A stretch of DNA of 64,000 nt from Mesorhabditis belari (GCA_958450365.1 CAUEEP010000861.1:278959-342958); one strand, 5' to 3'. Shown: positions 23,157 through 33,589, counted from the stretch's first letter. Notes: generated by a model not told the origin, from the letters alone. Made by a program: numbers and translations.

Positions 23157-23537
23157 AAACTGTTTGCGTTTTTTTTTGTTTTAATGTTTTGAATAGCTTT
23201 AGGATCTTCTCTTCTCGTATTTCTTTCTAAACTTTATTACCGATTGGTGAGAAACTTTGGGCCAAAATAGAAATAACAAGATCTAGAGTCTGAAAAGCGT
23301 AAATTATCTGTTTGAAAGTTTCTGTAGTTTCAAATCAGTTTTAAAGTTTTCAATTCAACTTTCTCTTTTCATCATCTCTTTTTTTGGCTTCACATTTTTG
23401 CTTTTTTAACCATCCTCTCATTGTTACATCATCAAGTTACCTATTTACTTCTTGAATTCGAGAATTGTCCTCTCATTGTTCTCCCTCAGAGGACGTCTCA
23501 TTGTTCTCACTCATTTCCAAAATTAGGCATTGTGGTG

Positions 23538-23807
23538 ATGATTGCACTGGCGGGTCCGGCTCGTCCGGCCGTTCTCCATCCGCCACCCGATGCCGTTTCC
23601 ATGGATTGCACGTCGATTCTTGGTGCTCGAAAAGTCTGTGTTGCTACCGTAGTTGATCAAGATGGCGAGCCGATAAACCCATCTCGAGGAATTCGATCAC
23701 GAAATCATCGTAAACAACCGAAATCTTTCGGCAAATTTCTCCAATCTTTTATGCAACGCGTCGTCTCGGCCGATAAACGAAAGTCGGCTAAGATTTTAAA
23801 TGATGAT
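23538..23807 (+). CDS. PPP2R3: PPP2R3 exon 1 (start codon)
   Basis: Encodes residues 1-90, beginning [20 protein letters not shown] and ending KSAKILNDD, phase 0, donor GTGAGT at 23808. The Met at 23538 is the first ATG after the candidate acceptor at 23526. A leader exon or trans-spliced leader may precede it. Confidence 0.8.
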
Positions 23808-26800
23808 GTGAGTTTGATTGTTGAAGTTGAAGTGTGCAAAAGTGTACAAAAGTTGTCAAAACTTTGCACTTTATATTAGTTTTGTTTAAGCCTTTTACCT
23901 AATTCTAATGAATCAGCCAAAAGCCATTGTAAAAGAAGCTTATTACCATTGTAAAAGAGGCTTATGTCATTGTAAAAGAAGCTTATTGCTATTCTCAAAA
24001 AGCTTTCGAACTCCAAGATCTCTGCACCACTTCACTAACTCTCGATAAACACCAAAAATTTGAGCGGTGAAAAGCATTTTGAAATCGAATCCCTCAAGCG
24101 TTGAAAAGAATCCCGAAAATAGAAAACATTTGAAATTTTTAGCAGTCAGTGCCGGCACCACAGCCCATCCAGACGACGTCAACAAACAGCCCGGCTGGGT
24201 GAGTCCTCTTTTGAGCTCTTTTGTGCCTTTAGTGGCTTTGAGTTCTTTGCCGCTTTTGACTAACTAAAAGACCTTTCAACGATCCCCAAAAAGACCAGAC
24301 TCTCGTATTTTTATTTACGAATAGAAGAGGGTTTAGGGATCAGTTGCTTAGAATCGTTATCTATGTGACGTCCGATTTCGGAAATGCGACTGAATTCGAA
24401 TAGGCGTCCGAATCTGATCTAAGGGGTTTTTGAAAGACAACTGACTTGATGCCAAAATAAAAAATGTGCAAAATATATGAATTTTATATTGTAAAACAAG
24501 TTTCAGCTCGTTTGGTTTGGTAGAAAATTTTTTATGGGGGTCCAAATTTAAAAAGTTCAGGTCCTACCTTAAAATGGCTATAAAAAATTTACCTCTAAAC
24601 CAAAATAGCTGTACAATGGCTTGTTTTAAAGGAAATTTTACGTAGATTCTTAAAGTGAAGCTACATCGAACATTTATTGGAGTACTTTCCCATTATACTC
24701 CCACAGCATCAATTCCATTATACTCCCACAGCATCAATTCCATTATACTCCCACAGCATCAATTCCATTATACCCCCACAGCATCCATCAATTCCATTAT
24801 ACCCTATAATTGAAAGTAAATGATAAAAATCATTTTCAAAATGAATTTGGTCTTTGAACTGAGGTTTTTTTGATGAAGTTTCTAGGATTATTAGCCAAAT
24901 GGTAGCCTTAATTTGGGCTTTGATTCACTAGTCAATTTTGGAGATAATGGAGAAACTATTCTCTGAAATTCGATAATAAATGTAGCTTTTTAAGGAACAA
25001 GAAAACAAGAACAAGAAAGATTGGAAGCTAAAAGAGTTGACTAAAAGAGAAAGAAATTGATTTGTTACTTGATGAACAATGAACAATGATAAACAATTGA
25101 TGAACAAACAACGATGAATTTCAGAAATGTTCCCAGTCGACTGCAGTTCAACCATGCTGGACAAAAGAGGTAAAAACCTTATAAATAAGGCTATAAAGAT
25201 TCAAAAAGAATCCTCATCAAATTGCGCTTAAGAAAAGTTAAATTTGTTTTGTACAACCTGTAAGAACATAGGGAAAAATTGCGTCAAAGTTGGCCGACTT
25301 ACCTGTAGAAGTCGATCAACTTTGACGGTTTATAACTCGAGGTACATGCATTGAATCGACTTGTGGTTGATTTTAAAAGAATCCTCATCAAATTTGACTA
25401 AAAAAAGTAGAATTTGTTTGGTATACTCATGTATAAGAACATAGGGAAAAATTGCGTCAAAGTTGACCGACTTACCTGTAGAAGTCGATCAACTTTGACG
25501 CAATTTTTCTCTATCTTCTTAGAGGTGAGTGTACTAAATAAATTCTACTTTTCTTAAGCCAATTTTGATGAAAATTCTTTCAAGACCAACCACAAGTCGA
25601 TCCGTTCCCTGGAAGTGGAGATAAAGAGTAAAATAGAAAGCGGTTAATAACTCGAGGTACAGGCATTGGATCGACTTGTGGTTGATTTTAAAAGAATCCT
25701 CATCAAATTTGACTAGAGAAAAGTGCTATTTATTTTTTTATACTCACCTGTAAGTATAAAAATAATATTTCAATATTTTAGCTCTTTTACTTTGCAATCT
25801 TTGTTTGAAAGACTCTAGTTAGAGCAAAAAAAATGTATGTTTAGCTACATCATAAACATTTTAATTGCCTCTTCTCAGCGGTTTAGCTCAAAAAAAACCA
25901 TCAAAATCCTGAATGACGAAAAGAATCGAAATTAAAAATGTAAAACTTGAAGATTTCTAATAAAAAAATGTTATAGTGTCTCACCAAATGCTCCAGCGAT
26001 TTCGACCCAGCAAAAGACGAATGTTCAAGCCATCAATAAGCCGAGAGTGGGTTTTATTTGTCTTTTATTTAATCATATTGAATCATATAGAATCATATAG
26101 AATCATATTGAATTTATAGAGTTTAATACTGAGAGAATTTAGATAATTAATCGATAATTAATCGATAATTAATCGATAATTAATCGATAATTAATCGATA
26201 ATTAAGTCTTTTTCCTTTTAATCATTATGTTTTTGTTTAGAATGAACCAAGTTTTACGAACCAACCGCCGATCAATGGAAAGCCGCCGATTGACTCGATG
26301 AGCAGCTCGATTTATGAGGTTTTTCTTTGAGTGATTGATTTTCTCTTTTCCTGGATAAGTTTTCGAAAAGATTTTCTGCATTTTCTAAGCTGTTAAAGAG
26401 CTTGAGATATTGCTTTCACTATGCTATTCATAAGCCTGTGCGTTTTACCCCTCTTCACTCGATCATTTTCTTGTTTTCGGCTGTAATTTGAATCTAAATA
26501 CGATACAAAAGGCGCAAATTCTTGTGCTAATTCTTGTTTAGCGAACCCAGAAGCCACTGAACTTTGATCTTATGCAAATTCTATAATTCTTGAGCTTTCT
26601 GAGACTCAATACAGAATCATAGTGACACCTTTTTTGGAAAAGTTGCTGACAAACGCCTGACTAATTAGTAAAATGCCAAGTGTTATATAGAGAATTGAAG
26701 CCCTGAATCTTGGCTACATTTATCTACAAAATGCTTTAAGATTGGAGCTATAAAACTCATTTTACAAGCTCTTGAATGAGCTCAAGTCGGCCTCTTACCG

Positions 26801-29800
26801 GTAATTTGTCATTCTTGACACTTTTTGAATCACAATATTTTCATCTAGAAAGAGATTCTTTCAATCAAACTTGTAGTATTTTGTTTTAAAAGTACTATTC
26901 AGCAAAAATATAACACTGAGAGCAAGATCTTCTTGTAAAATGGATATTCGAAAAGGCTCAATTTCCCCTTTTTGAACCCAGAAAGAACCCAAAACCGAGA
27001 AATCAGTCCAAATTTTTGCTATAAAAGTTTGACAAAAGAGCTTTCTGTTATTTTTATTGTTATTAAATGGTATTAAATGATATTAAATGTTATTTTCTCA
27101 CAATCGAGGAAACATTTTAACAATTTTTCATTAAGAAAAGTGTCAAAAATGGCAGATCGCCTTGGCAGAAGTCGACTTGAGCTTATTCAAGAGCTTGTAA
27201 AATAAGTTGTATAACTCCAATCTTAAAGCATTTAGTAGATAAATGTAACCAAGATTCAGGGCTTCAATTCTCTATACAACACTTGACACTTTGGTTATGA
27301 GTTAGGTGTTTGCCAGCCAGGTGTTTCCAAAAAAGGTGTCGCATAATTTGCGGTCACTCTGTAGAATCAAATTTGTCCCCATTAGTGGTCATTTTAACAA
27401 CAAAATTTCAGCCAGCTGACTCAAAAGTTCTCACCCCGCGAGGCCTCCGAAGACAGCCATTGGCTCCCGTTCGAGCCCCGGTCCCGAAATTCTATTTCCC
27501 ACAAGGAAAACCCGTGTCACAACACGAAAACGATGTCGCCATGAGGAAAGCTTTGGATGTTTTCCGTCGATTGCCTGGACAAAAAGCTTCTGTTAATGAG
27601 TTTGAAGAGGTACTGTAACTAGCTAAGCTTTATAACTTCAGGTAATCAATTTTCAGGTAATCAAAGCTGCCGGCATCCCACTTTACTGGAAGAGAGCTAT
27701 CTACGACTCGATCACCAACAAGAAGGTAAATTTAGTTGAAGTTTTAGTAGAACTTGCTGAATAAAGTAATCTATGATTAAGTCTATAATCTATAATCATC
27801 TATAAGCTAAATAAAACCTTTTGAAAGGTAATGTTTTAGAACGTTGACATCACACAAACCGAGTTCTGTGTCTGGTGGCGAAACATGACTTCAGTTGCAA
27901 ATGATGAAGCGGCTAGGTCAGTTTTCTGAGAAGTTTAAGACTTAAAATGTTATTAGCACAATACTAATAACGATTATTGTTCATGTAAATCAAAAATTCT
28001 TCAGATTCGTTTACGCATTGAGTGGTGGAAAGAGGGATTACCTGGAGCGAGAAGATTTCCAGTCACTCTGCTATGACATCATTTTCACCCATCCTGGGCT
28101 CACCTTTTACCACTCAGCCACCGAATTTCATCCCTCCTATGTTGATGTGGTAAGTTGAGCTGTCATAAACATAAATATTTGCAATGTTTTGCTGAAAAGT
28201 CTCGTGAAATTTTAATAGTTACGTCCGATCTAGATTGAAGTTAGGTCAAAAGTCCGCTCTAGAATCAAGCCGATCACTCTAAATCCGATTCAGAGTTAGA
28301 TTTAGTCCGATCCGATCACTCTAAATCAAACGTCCAATCCTGACTTAGATTTAGAGTGATTGGCCTGATTCTAGATCTATTTTTTGGCATCACTTCACTC
28401 TAGACAATCTAGACTGATTTCACTAGACAATCTAGACTGATTCCAGATCGGACGTCCGATCTAAAATCAGTCTATTTTTCAGTAATATTTTACCTTATTA
28501 AGCTCAACTTCCTTGTTTACTCTTATTTAATAACTGCATTCCTAGGTGATAACACGGATTTTCTGGAATGTGAATCGCTCGTGGAGTGGCCGAATCACGG
28601 CTCAAGAGTTGCGGCGTTCCGATTTTCTCGCGCAACTTCATTTCCTCGAGAAAGAGGACGACATCAACAAAGAGACGAGATATTTTTCGTGAGTCTTTTT
28701 CAGAAAACTAAATTGAATCCTAAATTGATTCAATTCGGAGAATCCTATTTTGAGTCAAGATTTAGCTTCTTGATTAGTTCCTTGCTTTGTTGTCTGTGGA
28801 CTTCTGGGTAAAGAAAGGGGAAAAATCAACAAAAACAACGCTTTAAAAAGATCTAGCTACAATAAATCTAAATCGAAATTTGTAAAAATATGTAAATTTG
28901 GGACCTAGTCAAAATAGCGCCGCCAAAACAGCGCCGTTTAAAACAGCGCCATTCAGAACAGCGCCCATACAAAAATAGCGCCAAATTGAAAGTGCCTAGT
29001 CAAAATAGCGGAGCCAAAACAGCGCCCATACAAAAATAGCGCCAAATTGAAAGAGACTGCTTTTACAACCCCAATGTTTTTATACTTCTCATAAGAATAT
29101 GTAACTTTTGTTATTTTTAAAACATTTTTAAACACCTTGCGCGTGTTTTGACAAACCGACCGATTCTTTCATCATTAGAGTTTTTGTATGGGCGCTGGTT
29201 AGAACCAGGCGGTTTTGAATGGCGCTGTTTTGAACGACGCGGTTTTGAATGGCGCTGCCTTGAACGACGCGGTTTTGAATGGCGCTTGTTTGAAGGGCGT
29301 TGTTTTGAATGGCGCTGCTTTGAACGGCGCTGTTTTGGCGGCGCTATTTTGACTAGATCCCGTAAATTTAGGTAATAAATGTAAATCTAGATACGAGCAC
29401 TTCTATGTGATCTATTGCAAATTCTGGGAGCTCGACGATGACCACGATATGTTGATCTCAAAGAGGGACATGCTAGCACACGACGAAGGAGGTGAAAATA
29501 CAAATTCTCAGTTTTTCCAAATCAGTTTTAATCTCATAGTCTCTTCTAATATTATTGGGTTGAATACTATGTAATTGTGTCCTTTATTATCTTATAAAAT
29601 CAATATCAAATCATCAATCAAATAAAAAAACATTGCTTTAGAGAATAGACCTAGAAATTTTGTATAAAAAACTTTTTTGGAGGCCTTTTTTCGTTTGAGT
29701 TTTGGTGATTTTAGCCAGTCATTCAACCAAAAACGGTTTTTAAGCAGAAGTTGCGATTGAACACTTTCATATTTTGACCTATTTTGATGTCAAAAGGAAA

Positions 29801-32408
29801 AAGAAAGAGCACAAAAAGTTAGGCATATAGTCAAAAGTCTAGTTGGATCCATTAGACTATTGCCGTTTTAAAATTATTTGAAGATCTAGAGAGAAAACAG
29901 AAATTTATTTCTCAGTTTTGCTTTGAAATGATCAAGATTTTCTGAAAAAGAACCTCAAATAATCATCCATTCAAATTTCTGTTAGACAACTTCAAATAAT
30001 CATCCATAAAAAAGCAAACTGGAGACTATTTGATGATATTTGATGCTCATTTCATAAGATCCTAAGATTCATAAGATCAACTGAGGATCCCAATATATAG
30101 TATCTATTTCCAAAATCTATCCATTCTTTCAAGATCTATTTCCAAAATTTAGCTCTAACCCCATTAGTCGTCAACCGAATCTTCTCGAAAGCGGTGGTGA
30201 GAGGCTCACGCACTGAGCACATCGTCGAGTTCATCGGCTTGGCCGAGTTCGCCGCTTTTCTCATGGCTGATGAGGATAAGAAAAACTTGACAAGGTACAG
30301 CTTAATAAGTTTGAGATAAACAAAAAAAAAAAAAAAAACACAAAACAAACAAAACAAACAAAACAAAAACAAAACAAAGGAAATTAAGCTCAAAATTAGA
30401 TCACTAAACTCACAGGATTGGTTTTGGTTAGATTACAGTTAAATTTATGGCCAAACCAGTCGAAAAACCCGACTAACGGTGGGTTTTTCTGGCTGCGCGT
30501 CTTGTATGACGTGGAGCCGTCGGGAGCGCGCTTTTCTACAGTTCACACGATCTGGGTTCGACCCCTCGTAGTGCCACTCTGCCACAACTTTTTTATTTTT
30601 TATTTTAAATGAGGCTTTCTACAACTACAATATATTCTAACGTTTTCTAAAGAAGTTTTAGCTTTATTGGTCAAAACACCGCGGAGGAAATGCCCGTACA
30701 GTGAGACAGACAGACAGACACTTCTCTTTTATATATAGTAGATGATTATACTGTAGAATGTGTTTGTCATTCTGGGCTTTCTTCTCATCTGGCTAAAATC
30801 AAAATTGAAAACTATTTGAAACCAGAAGAAGAAATAAAGAAGAAGATCAAAATCAGATCTTATGAAATTGTCGACGAATTGATTGGTGTATCAGTTTTGA
30901 CAATGGTGTACTGACAATGACAATGAACAAAATGACAAGAACTGTTAGCGGATTATTTAAGCTACCGATCAATAGATCAATTTAGATCAATTTACTAGTA
31001 CAAACAGACTTTATGAGTTTCAATCAAAGACAAAGAATTTCTGACTTTCAATCAGTACCAATCAGTACCAATCAGTACCAATTTCAGTGTTGAGTATTGG
31101 TTCCGAATCTGCGACCTCGACGGTGACGGCCTGGTCACTTTGTATGAGATGGAGGAAATGTACGGACAAGTGCGTGACAAATTGACATCGAACAAGATCG
31201 ACACAATGCAATTTGGAGACGTTGCTTGCAATGTGAGTAAAGTCATCAACATTTTGCATCTCTTTTATCGTAATCATCTTTTGAACAGCTTTAAAAAGCT
31301 CCTTTCAGCTCCTCGACATGATTCGACCGAAAAACCCCAACGGATTTGCACTATCTGATCTGAAAAAGTGCCCGCTAGCTTATCGGTTGGTCGATTTTAA
31401 AAAACAGATATCAAAATATTATGCTATTCATCTGGTAGCTTTCATAAGAATCATAATATTCAGGTTCTTCAACAGTTTCACCAATTGGCGCAAGTTCTTC
31501 AACCAGGAGATCAATGAGGGAGAGAAGTGAGTTGGAAAAGATTGTTTGAATCTTATGTGTTATTATCTCTTATTTTTATTTCATCAATAAAATTTCTAGA
31601 CCTGTGGTCCGAAATGACGAGGGTCGCGAGCTCTCCGAATGGGAACGTTACTGTGCTGAGGAGTACGAGAGTCTCATGGAAGCCGAAGGAGATGAGCAAA
31701 TTGATGAGACACAGTGAGTTCGCTTTCGAGACAAAGAATTCATTGCAAAAATGTTGTTCGGAATTTTCTAAACTCACCAATATTTCTGCTACTCTCTGGC
31801 CCTAATTCCTCCATTCGTGGGAGACTCGGCGAAGCGACATTGTTGCTTGAGCACGGTTCCTGCTACACTCTCCAGAGTGATTCTGAGTAATTACGGCACA
31901 CCCTGTAGTCTTAATTTACCCGCCAGACTGAATTGGGCTGAACTACATTATATTTCTAGTTTTTACAATTCTTGCCTAAATAAAAGCCTTCATCGTCTTT
32001 CTAATTAAGTGTTCGATTCATAAAACATACCTAGCTTTGTCGTTTGAACACATTTAAATTCTAACAAGCTGGGTGAGACAACGAAGATCACTCTGAAGAT
32101 AGCTTCAGTTGCACTGCAAAAATGATCACGTACAAAGCTTAGGTTCAGTGCAATTTGCAATTTTATGTCACTTTACAAACCCACATCATATTAGGCTATC
32201 CCAACTGCAGTATACTGCCTCATTGAGTAAACTTTTACATGAAAACTAAATGAGCAAAGATTCACTTTAAGCTCATAAATGATTGGAATCAGATAATGAA
32301 ATAAAATCATCAAATAGAACAATGTTAAATTGTCGAAAATTGTATTCTTTCAGCAGTGTCAACCTCGACGATGAGGACATGCGCAACAGTTTCAAAGACC
32401 TCCTTTGA
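23538..32408 (+). CDS. PPP2R3: PP2A regulatory subunit B'' (PPP2R3/PR72 family), 16 exons
   Basis: B'' subunits bind the PP2A scaffold and catalytic subunits and direct dephosphorylation in a calcium-sensitive way. Sixteen exons join with consistent phase to 600 codons plus stop: 23538-23807, 24143-24198, 25977-26046, 26241-26318, 27412-27609, 27657-27725, 27840-27916, 28005-28149, 28546-28688, 29391-29491, 30153-30294, 31088-31232, 31309-31385, 31464-31526, 31600-31713, 32354-32408. Residues 1-170 are a variable, basic/proline-rich N-terminus. The conserved core starts with [11 protein letters not shown] (about 183) and includes [15 protein letters not shown], the signature [18 protein letters not shown], a degenerate EF-hand ([12 protein letters not shown], final Asp instead of Glu) and a canonical EF-hand ([12 protein letters not shown]) near residues 455-470. 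The C-terminus has the acidic [14 protein letters not shown] segment. The ATG follows a possible acceptor AAAATTAG at 23526. Introns carry several mobile elements. Family assignment is near certain; exons 2-4 are less constrained by homology. Confidence 0.93.
24143..24198 (+). CDS. PPP2R3: PPP2R3 exon 2
   Basis: Acceptor TTTTTAG, then a Pro/Ser/Thr/Gln-rich segment [19 protein letters not shown], donor GTGAGT, leaving phase 2. A second AG three bases downstream (CAG at 24143-24145) would remove one Gln codon in frame. Confidence 0.65.
25977..26046 (+). CDS. PPP2R3: PPP2R3 exon 3
   Basis: Acceptor TTATAG, phase 2 to phase 0, encoding [20 protein letters not shown] and then KPR; donor GTGGGT. 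Supported by phase and codon continuity rather than homology. Confidence 0.65.
26241..26318 (+). CDS. PPP2R3: PPP2R3 exon 4
   Basis: Acceptor TTGTTTAG, phase 0 throughout, encoding [20 protein letters not shown] and SSSIYE; donor GTTTTT is weak. Followed by an intron that contains a complete FB-A foldback element. Confidence 0.65.
26607..27366. mobile_element. foldback element FB-A, complete copy in PPP2R3 intron 4
   Basis: Inverted arms from ATAGTGACACCTTTTTTGGA to GGTGTCGCATAATTTGCGGT enclose the same AT-rich centre as the copy at 3213-3984. Similarity to that copy continues leftward to about 26498 (TTGTTTAGCGAACCCAGAAG). The element ends about 45 bases before exon 5. Confidence 0.7.
27412..27609 (+). 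CDS. PPP2R3: PPP2R3 exon 5 (start of conserved core)
   Basis: Acceptor AATTTCAG, 66 codons, phase 0. Contains [19 protein letters not shown], the conserved entry to the B'' core, and the helix [20 protein letters not shown]. Donor GTACTG. Confidence 0.9.
27642..27656 (+). promoter_or_regulatory. in-frame alternative acceptor before PPP2R3 exon 6
   Basis: TTCAGGTAATCAA occurs twice in tandem, so an upstream acceptor (AG at 27640-27641) would add 15 nt in frame (five codons, VINFQ). The resulting intron would be only 32 nt, which argues against heavy use. Confidence 0.35.
27657..27725 (+). CDS. PPP2R3: PPP2R3 exon 6
   Basis: Acceptor TTTTCAG, 23 codons, phase 0, encoding [20 protein letters not shown] and NKK; donor GTAAAT. 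The GIPLYWK segment matches the conserved C-P-LYWK region of the family. Confidence 0.9.
27840..27916 (+). CDS. PPP2R3: PPP2R3 exon 7
   Basis: Acceptor GTTTTAG, encodes [20 protein letters not shown] and NDEAA, phase 0 to phase 2, donor GTCAGT. Corresponds to the helix that precedes the FVYAL segment. Confidence 0.9.
28005..28149 (+). CDS. PPP2R3: PPP2R3 exon 8
   Basis: Acceptor TTCTTCAG, encodes [20 protein letters not shown] and the conserved [19 protein letters not shown]; donor GTAAGT, phase 0. Confidence 0.95.
28220..28480. repeat. CTAGATCGGACGTCCGATC-type interspersed repeat in PPP2R3 intron 8
   Basis: Words of the 16123-16480 minisatellite (TCTAGAATCAAGCCGATC, GATCGGACGTCCGATC) recur in both orientations, mixed with CACTCTAAATC units. 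It looks like a diverged or scrambled relative of the array 12 kb upstream. Confidence 0.65.
28546..28688 (+). CDS. PPP2R3: PPP2R3 exon 9
   Basis: Acceptor ATTCCTAG, encodes [20 protein letters not shown] and [17 protein letters not shown]; donor GTGAGT, phase 2. The VNRSWSG motif is diagnostic for B'' subunits. Confidence 0.95.
28900..29361. mobile_element. MITE with 8-bp target duplication in PPP2R3 intron 9
   Basis: The 462-bp element begins GGGACCTAGTCAAAATAGCG and ends with the inverse (CGCTATTTTGACTAGATCCC). It is flanked by GTAAATTT at 28892-28899 and 29362-29369. Internal arms contain runs of AAAACAGCGCC and the inverse GGCGCTGTTTT. An 8-bp duplication with terminal inverted repeats is typical of hAT-type elements. 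It ends 29 bases before exon 10, so the insertion left the polypyrimidine/acceptor region of that exon intact but very close. Confidence 0.88.
29391..29491 (+). CDS. PPP2R3: PPP2R3 exon 10 (first EF-hand)
   Basis: Acceptor AAATCTAG, encodes [20 protein letters not shown] then [13 protein letters not shown]; donor GTGAAA, phase 1. The EF loop has Asp at positions 1, 3 and 5 but Asp rather than Glu at position 12. Confidence 0.95.
29500..30150. other. PPP2R3 intron 10, no feature seen
   Basis: No repeat family or exon recognised in this AT-rich intron. CTATTTCCAAAAT is repeated near the acceptor (about 30105 and 30138). Confidence 0.4.
30153..30294 (+). CDS. PPP2R3: PPP2R3 exon 11
   Basis: Acceptor AAATTTAG, encodes [20 protein letters not shown] and the conserved [15 protein letters not shown]; donor GTACAG, phase 2. 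Confidence 0.95.
30415..30747 (-). mobile_element. Helitron-like segment with tRNA-like sequence in PPP2R3 intron 11
   Basis: On the minus strand it starts ATCTACTATATATAAAAGAG followed by GTCTGTCTGTCTGTCTC. A tRNA-like sequence lies on the plus strand at about 30518-30591 (B box TGGGTTCGACCCC, ending GTGCCA), preceded by CCAGTCGAAAAACCCGAC. Same layout as the elements at 10373, 36314 and 41966. Confidence 0.45.
31088..31232 (+). CDS. PPP2R3: PPP2R3 exon 12 (canonical EF-hand)
   Basis: Acceptor AATTTCAG, encodes [20 protein letters not shown] with a complete 12-residue calcium-binding loop, then [20 protein letters not shown]. Donor GTGAGT, phase 0. Four ATCAGTACCA direct repeats end just upstream (about 31044-31083). 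Confidence 0.96.
31309..31385 (+). CDS. PPP2R3: PPP2R3 exon 13
   Basis: Acceptor CCTTTCAG, encodes [20 protein letters not shown] and CPLAYR; donor GTTGGT, phase 2. Matches the conserved DL-K segment after the EF-hand. Confidence 0.93.
31464..31526 (+). CDS. PPP2R3: PPP2R3 exon 14
   Basis: Acceptor ATATTCAG, encodes [20 protein letters not shown], donor GTGAGT, phase 2. Confidence 0.93.
31600..31713 (+). CDS. PPP2R3: PPP2R3 exon 15
   Basis: Acceptor ATTTCTAG, encodes [20 protein letters not shown] and [17 protein letters not shown]. The S-W-RY-AEEYE pattern is conserved near the C-terminus of the family. Donor GTGAGT, phase 2. Confidence 0.95.
32354..32408 (+). CDS. PPP2R3: PPP2R3 exon 16 (stop codon), tandem acceptor
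   Basis: Acceptor TTTCAGCAG offers two AGs three bases apart (32353 and 32356). Either gives an in-frame end, with [10 protein letters not shown] or HVNLDDEDM, followed by RNSFKDLL and TGA at 32406-32408. An acidic terminal tail is usual in the family. Confidence 0.88.
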
Positions 32409-32894
32409 ATCATCAAAATTCTTTCAAAAAATATCCCATTTTGTGCCATCAAAAGCATCAATTTCTTAAGTTTCAAAAATGAAATCTGACTTTTCAATCG
32501 GGTTTTTAAATTTGTACAAAAATGACTCAATCCTTTACCCGAAATTTTCTCTTTCGAAAGCTCGATAACACTTTTTTCTTCTTTTGCTCATCACTGTTTG
32601 GGTTTTATTCGATTCGTTTTTAATAATTTTGTAGTCAACAAATATTTTGTAGTCAACAAATTCTAAGTCTACTATGTTTAGCTCAAAGTTTTCCATTTCA
32701 ACAACATTTTTTGGAGTCGCCAAAAGCGTTGAGATCTCTCGGGTTTACGCCGTCTTTTTTGTTCAACTTTCTCTCATTTTTAAGATGAATATTTATTATG
32801 CTCATTTTTGTTTAAGAGTTTTATAATTACTTTTCAATTGTAGGGTTTCTAAGGTGCATTCGAAATTAATGTTTTTTATTGTTTTTTTTCGTGG

Positions 32895-32900
32895 AATAAA
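32895..32900 (+). terminator. candidate polyadenylation signal for PPP2R3
   Basis: AATAAA 487 bases after the stop codon, followed by GTGTTTTTATTGGTG, a GT-rich downstream element. No better AATAAA lies nearer on this strand. Confidence 0.5.
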
Positions 32901-32993
32901 GTGTTTTTATTGGTGATTGGCCAGGATTTTAAAACGATATTTTTATGCAACTCATAGTCGATGAAAGTTTTAACAATGTTTTAATAACAAACA

Positions 32994-32994
<1 letters not shown>

Positions 32995-33032
<38 letters not shown>

Positions 33033-33058
33033 ACAACAACAACAACAACAACACGACC

Positions 33059-33135
<77 letters not shown>

Positions 33136-33210
33136 AAACAACAACAACAAGAACAAGAACAAGAACAAAAACAACAACAACAACAACAACAACAACAGCA
33201 ACAACAATAA
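32995..33210. repeat. CAA trinucleotide microsatellite
   Basis: About 215 bp of (CAA)n with AAC/AAG/ACG interruptions. All frames across it are artefacts of the repeat (poly-Asn/Thr/Gln or poly-Leu/Cys/Val). Confidence 0.97.
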
Positions 33211-33589
33211 CAATAACTCAAGTTTTACCCACCAGTTTTAACACGCAGCAATAGCTACTTTTGACCACAAATGCAATCCACCTTTAAGCTCGATTCTAAA
33301 CATTCTTTTGAAGTGTGCTTCTTTCCTCAAGAATTTTTTCTACATAACTATCTTTATTCGGGTTTTCGCTCGTTTCTTGTTGCTCATTTCTTGCAGCAAT
33401 AGCTACTCTTGCTGCTCAATTACAAAAGATGGATTGGATCGCTCAACAACATGTCAAGGCGAACGCTGGAGTTGGAAATTTGGCTATAAGTCTAATTTTT
33501 GATTCTCTACAACTTTTCTATTGACACCAAAATGGGTTTCTTTTGAAGAAAGTGCTCAAATGCTCAAACTGGGACATCTCCAGTCCTCG

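Noticed and set aside
32945..33241. Long frames on both strands over the CAA repeat (poly-Asn, poly-Leu, poly-Cys)
   Set aside because: Pure trinucleotide repeat; all six frames are open by repetition, no splice sites or flanking coding sequence.
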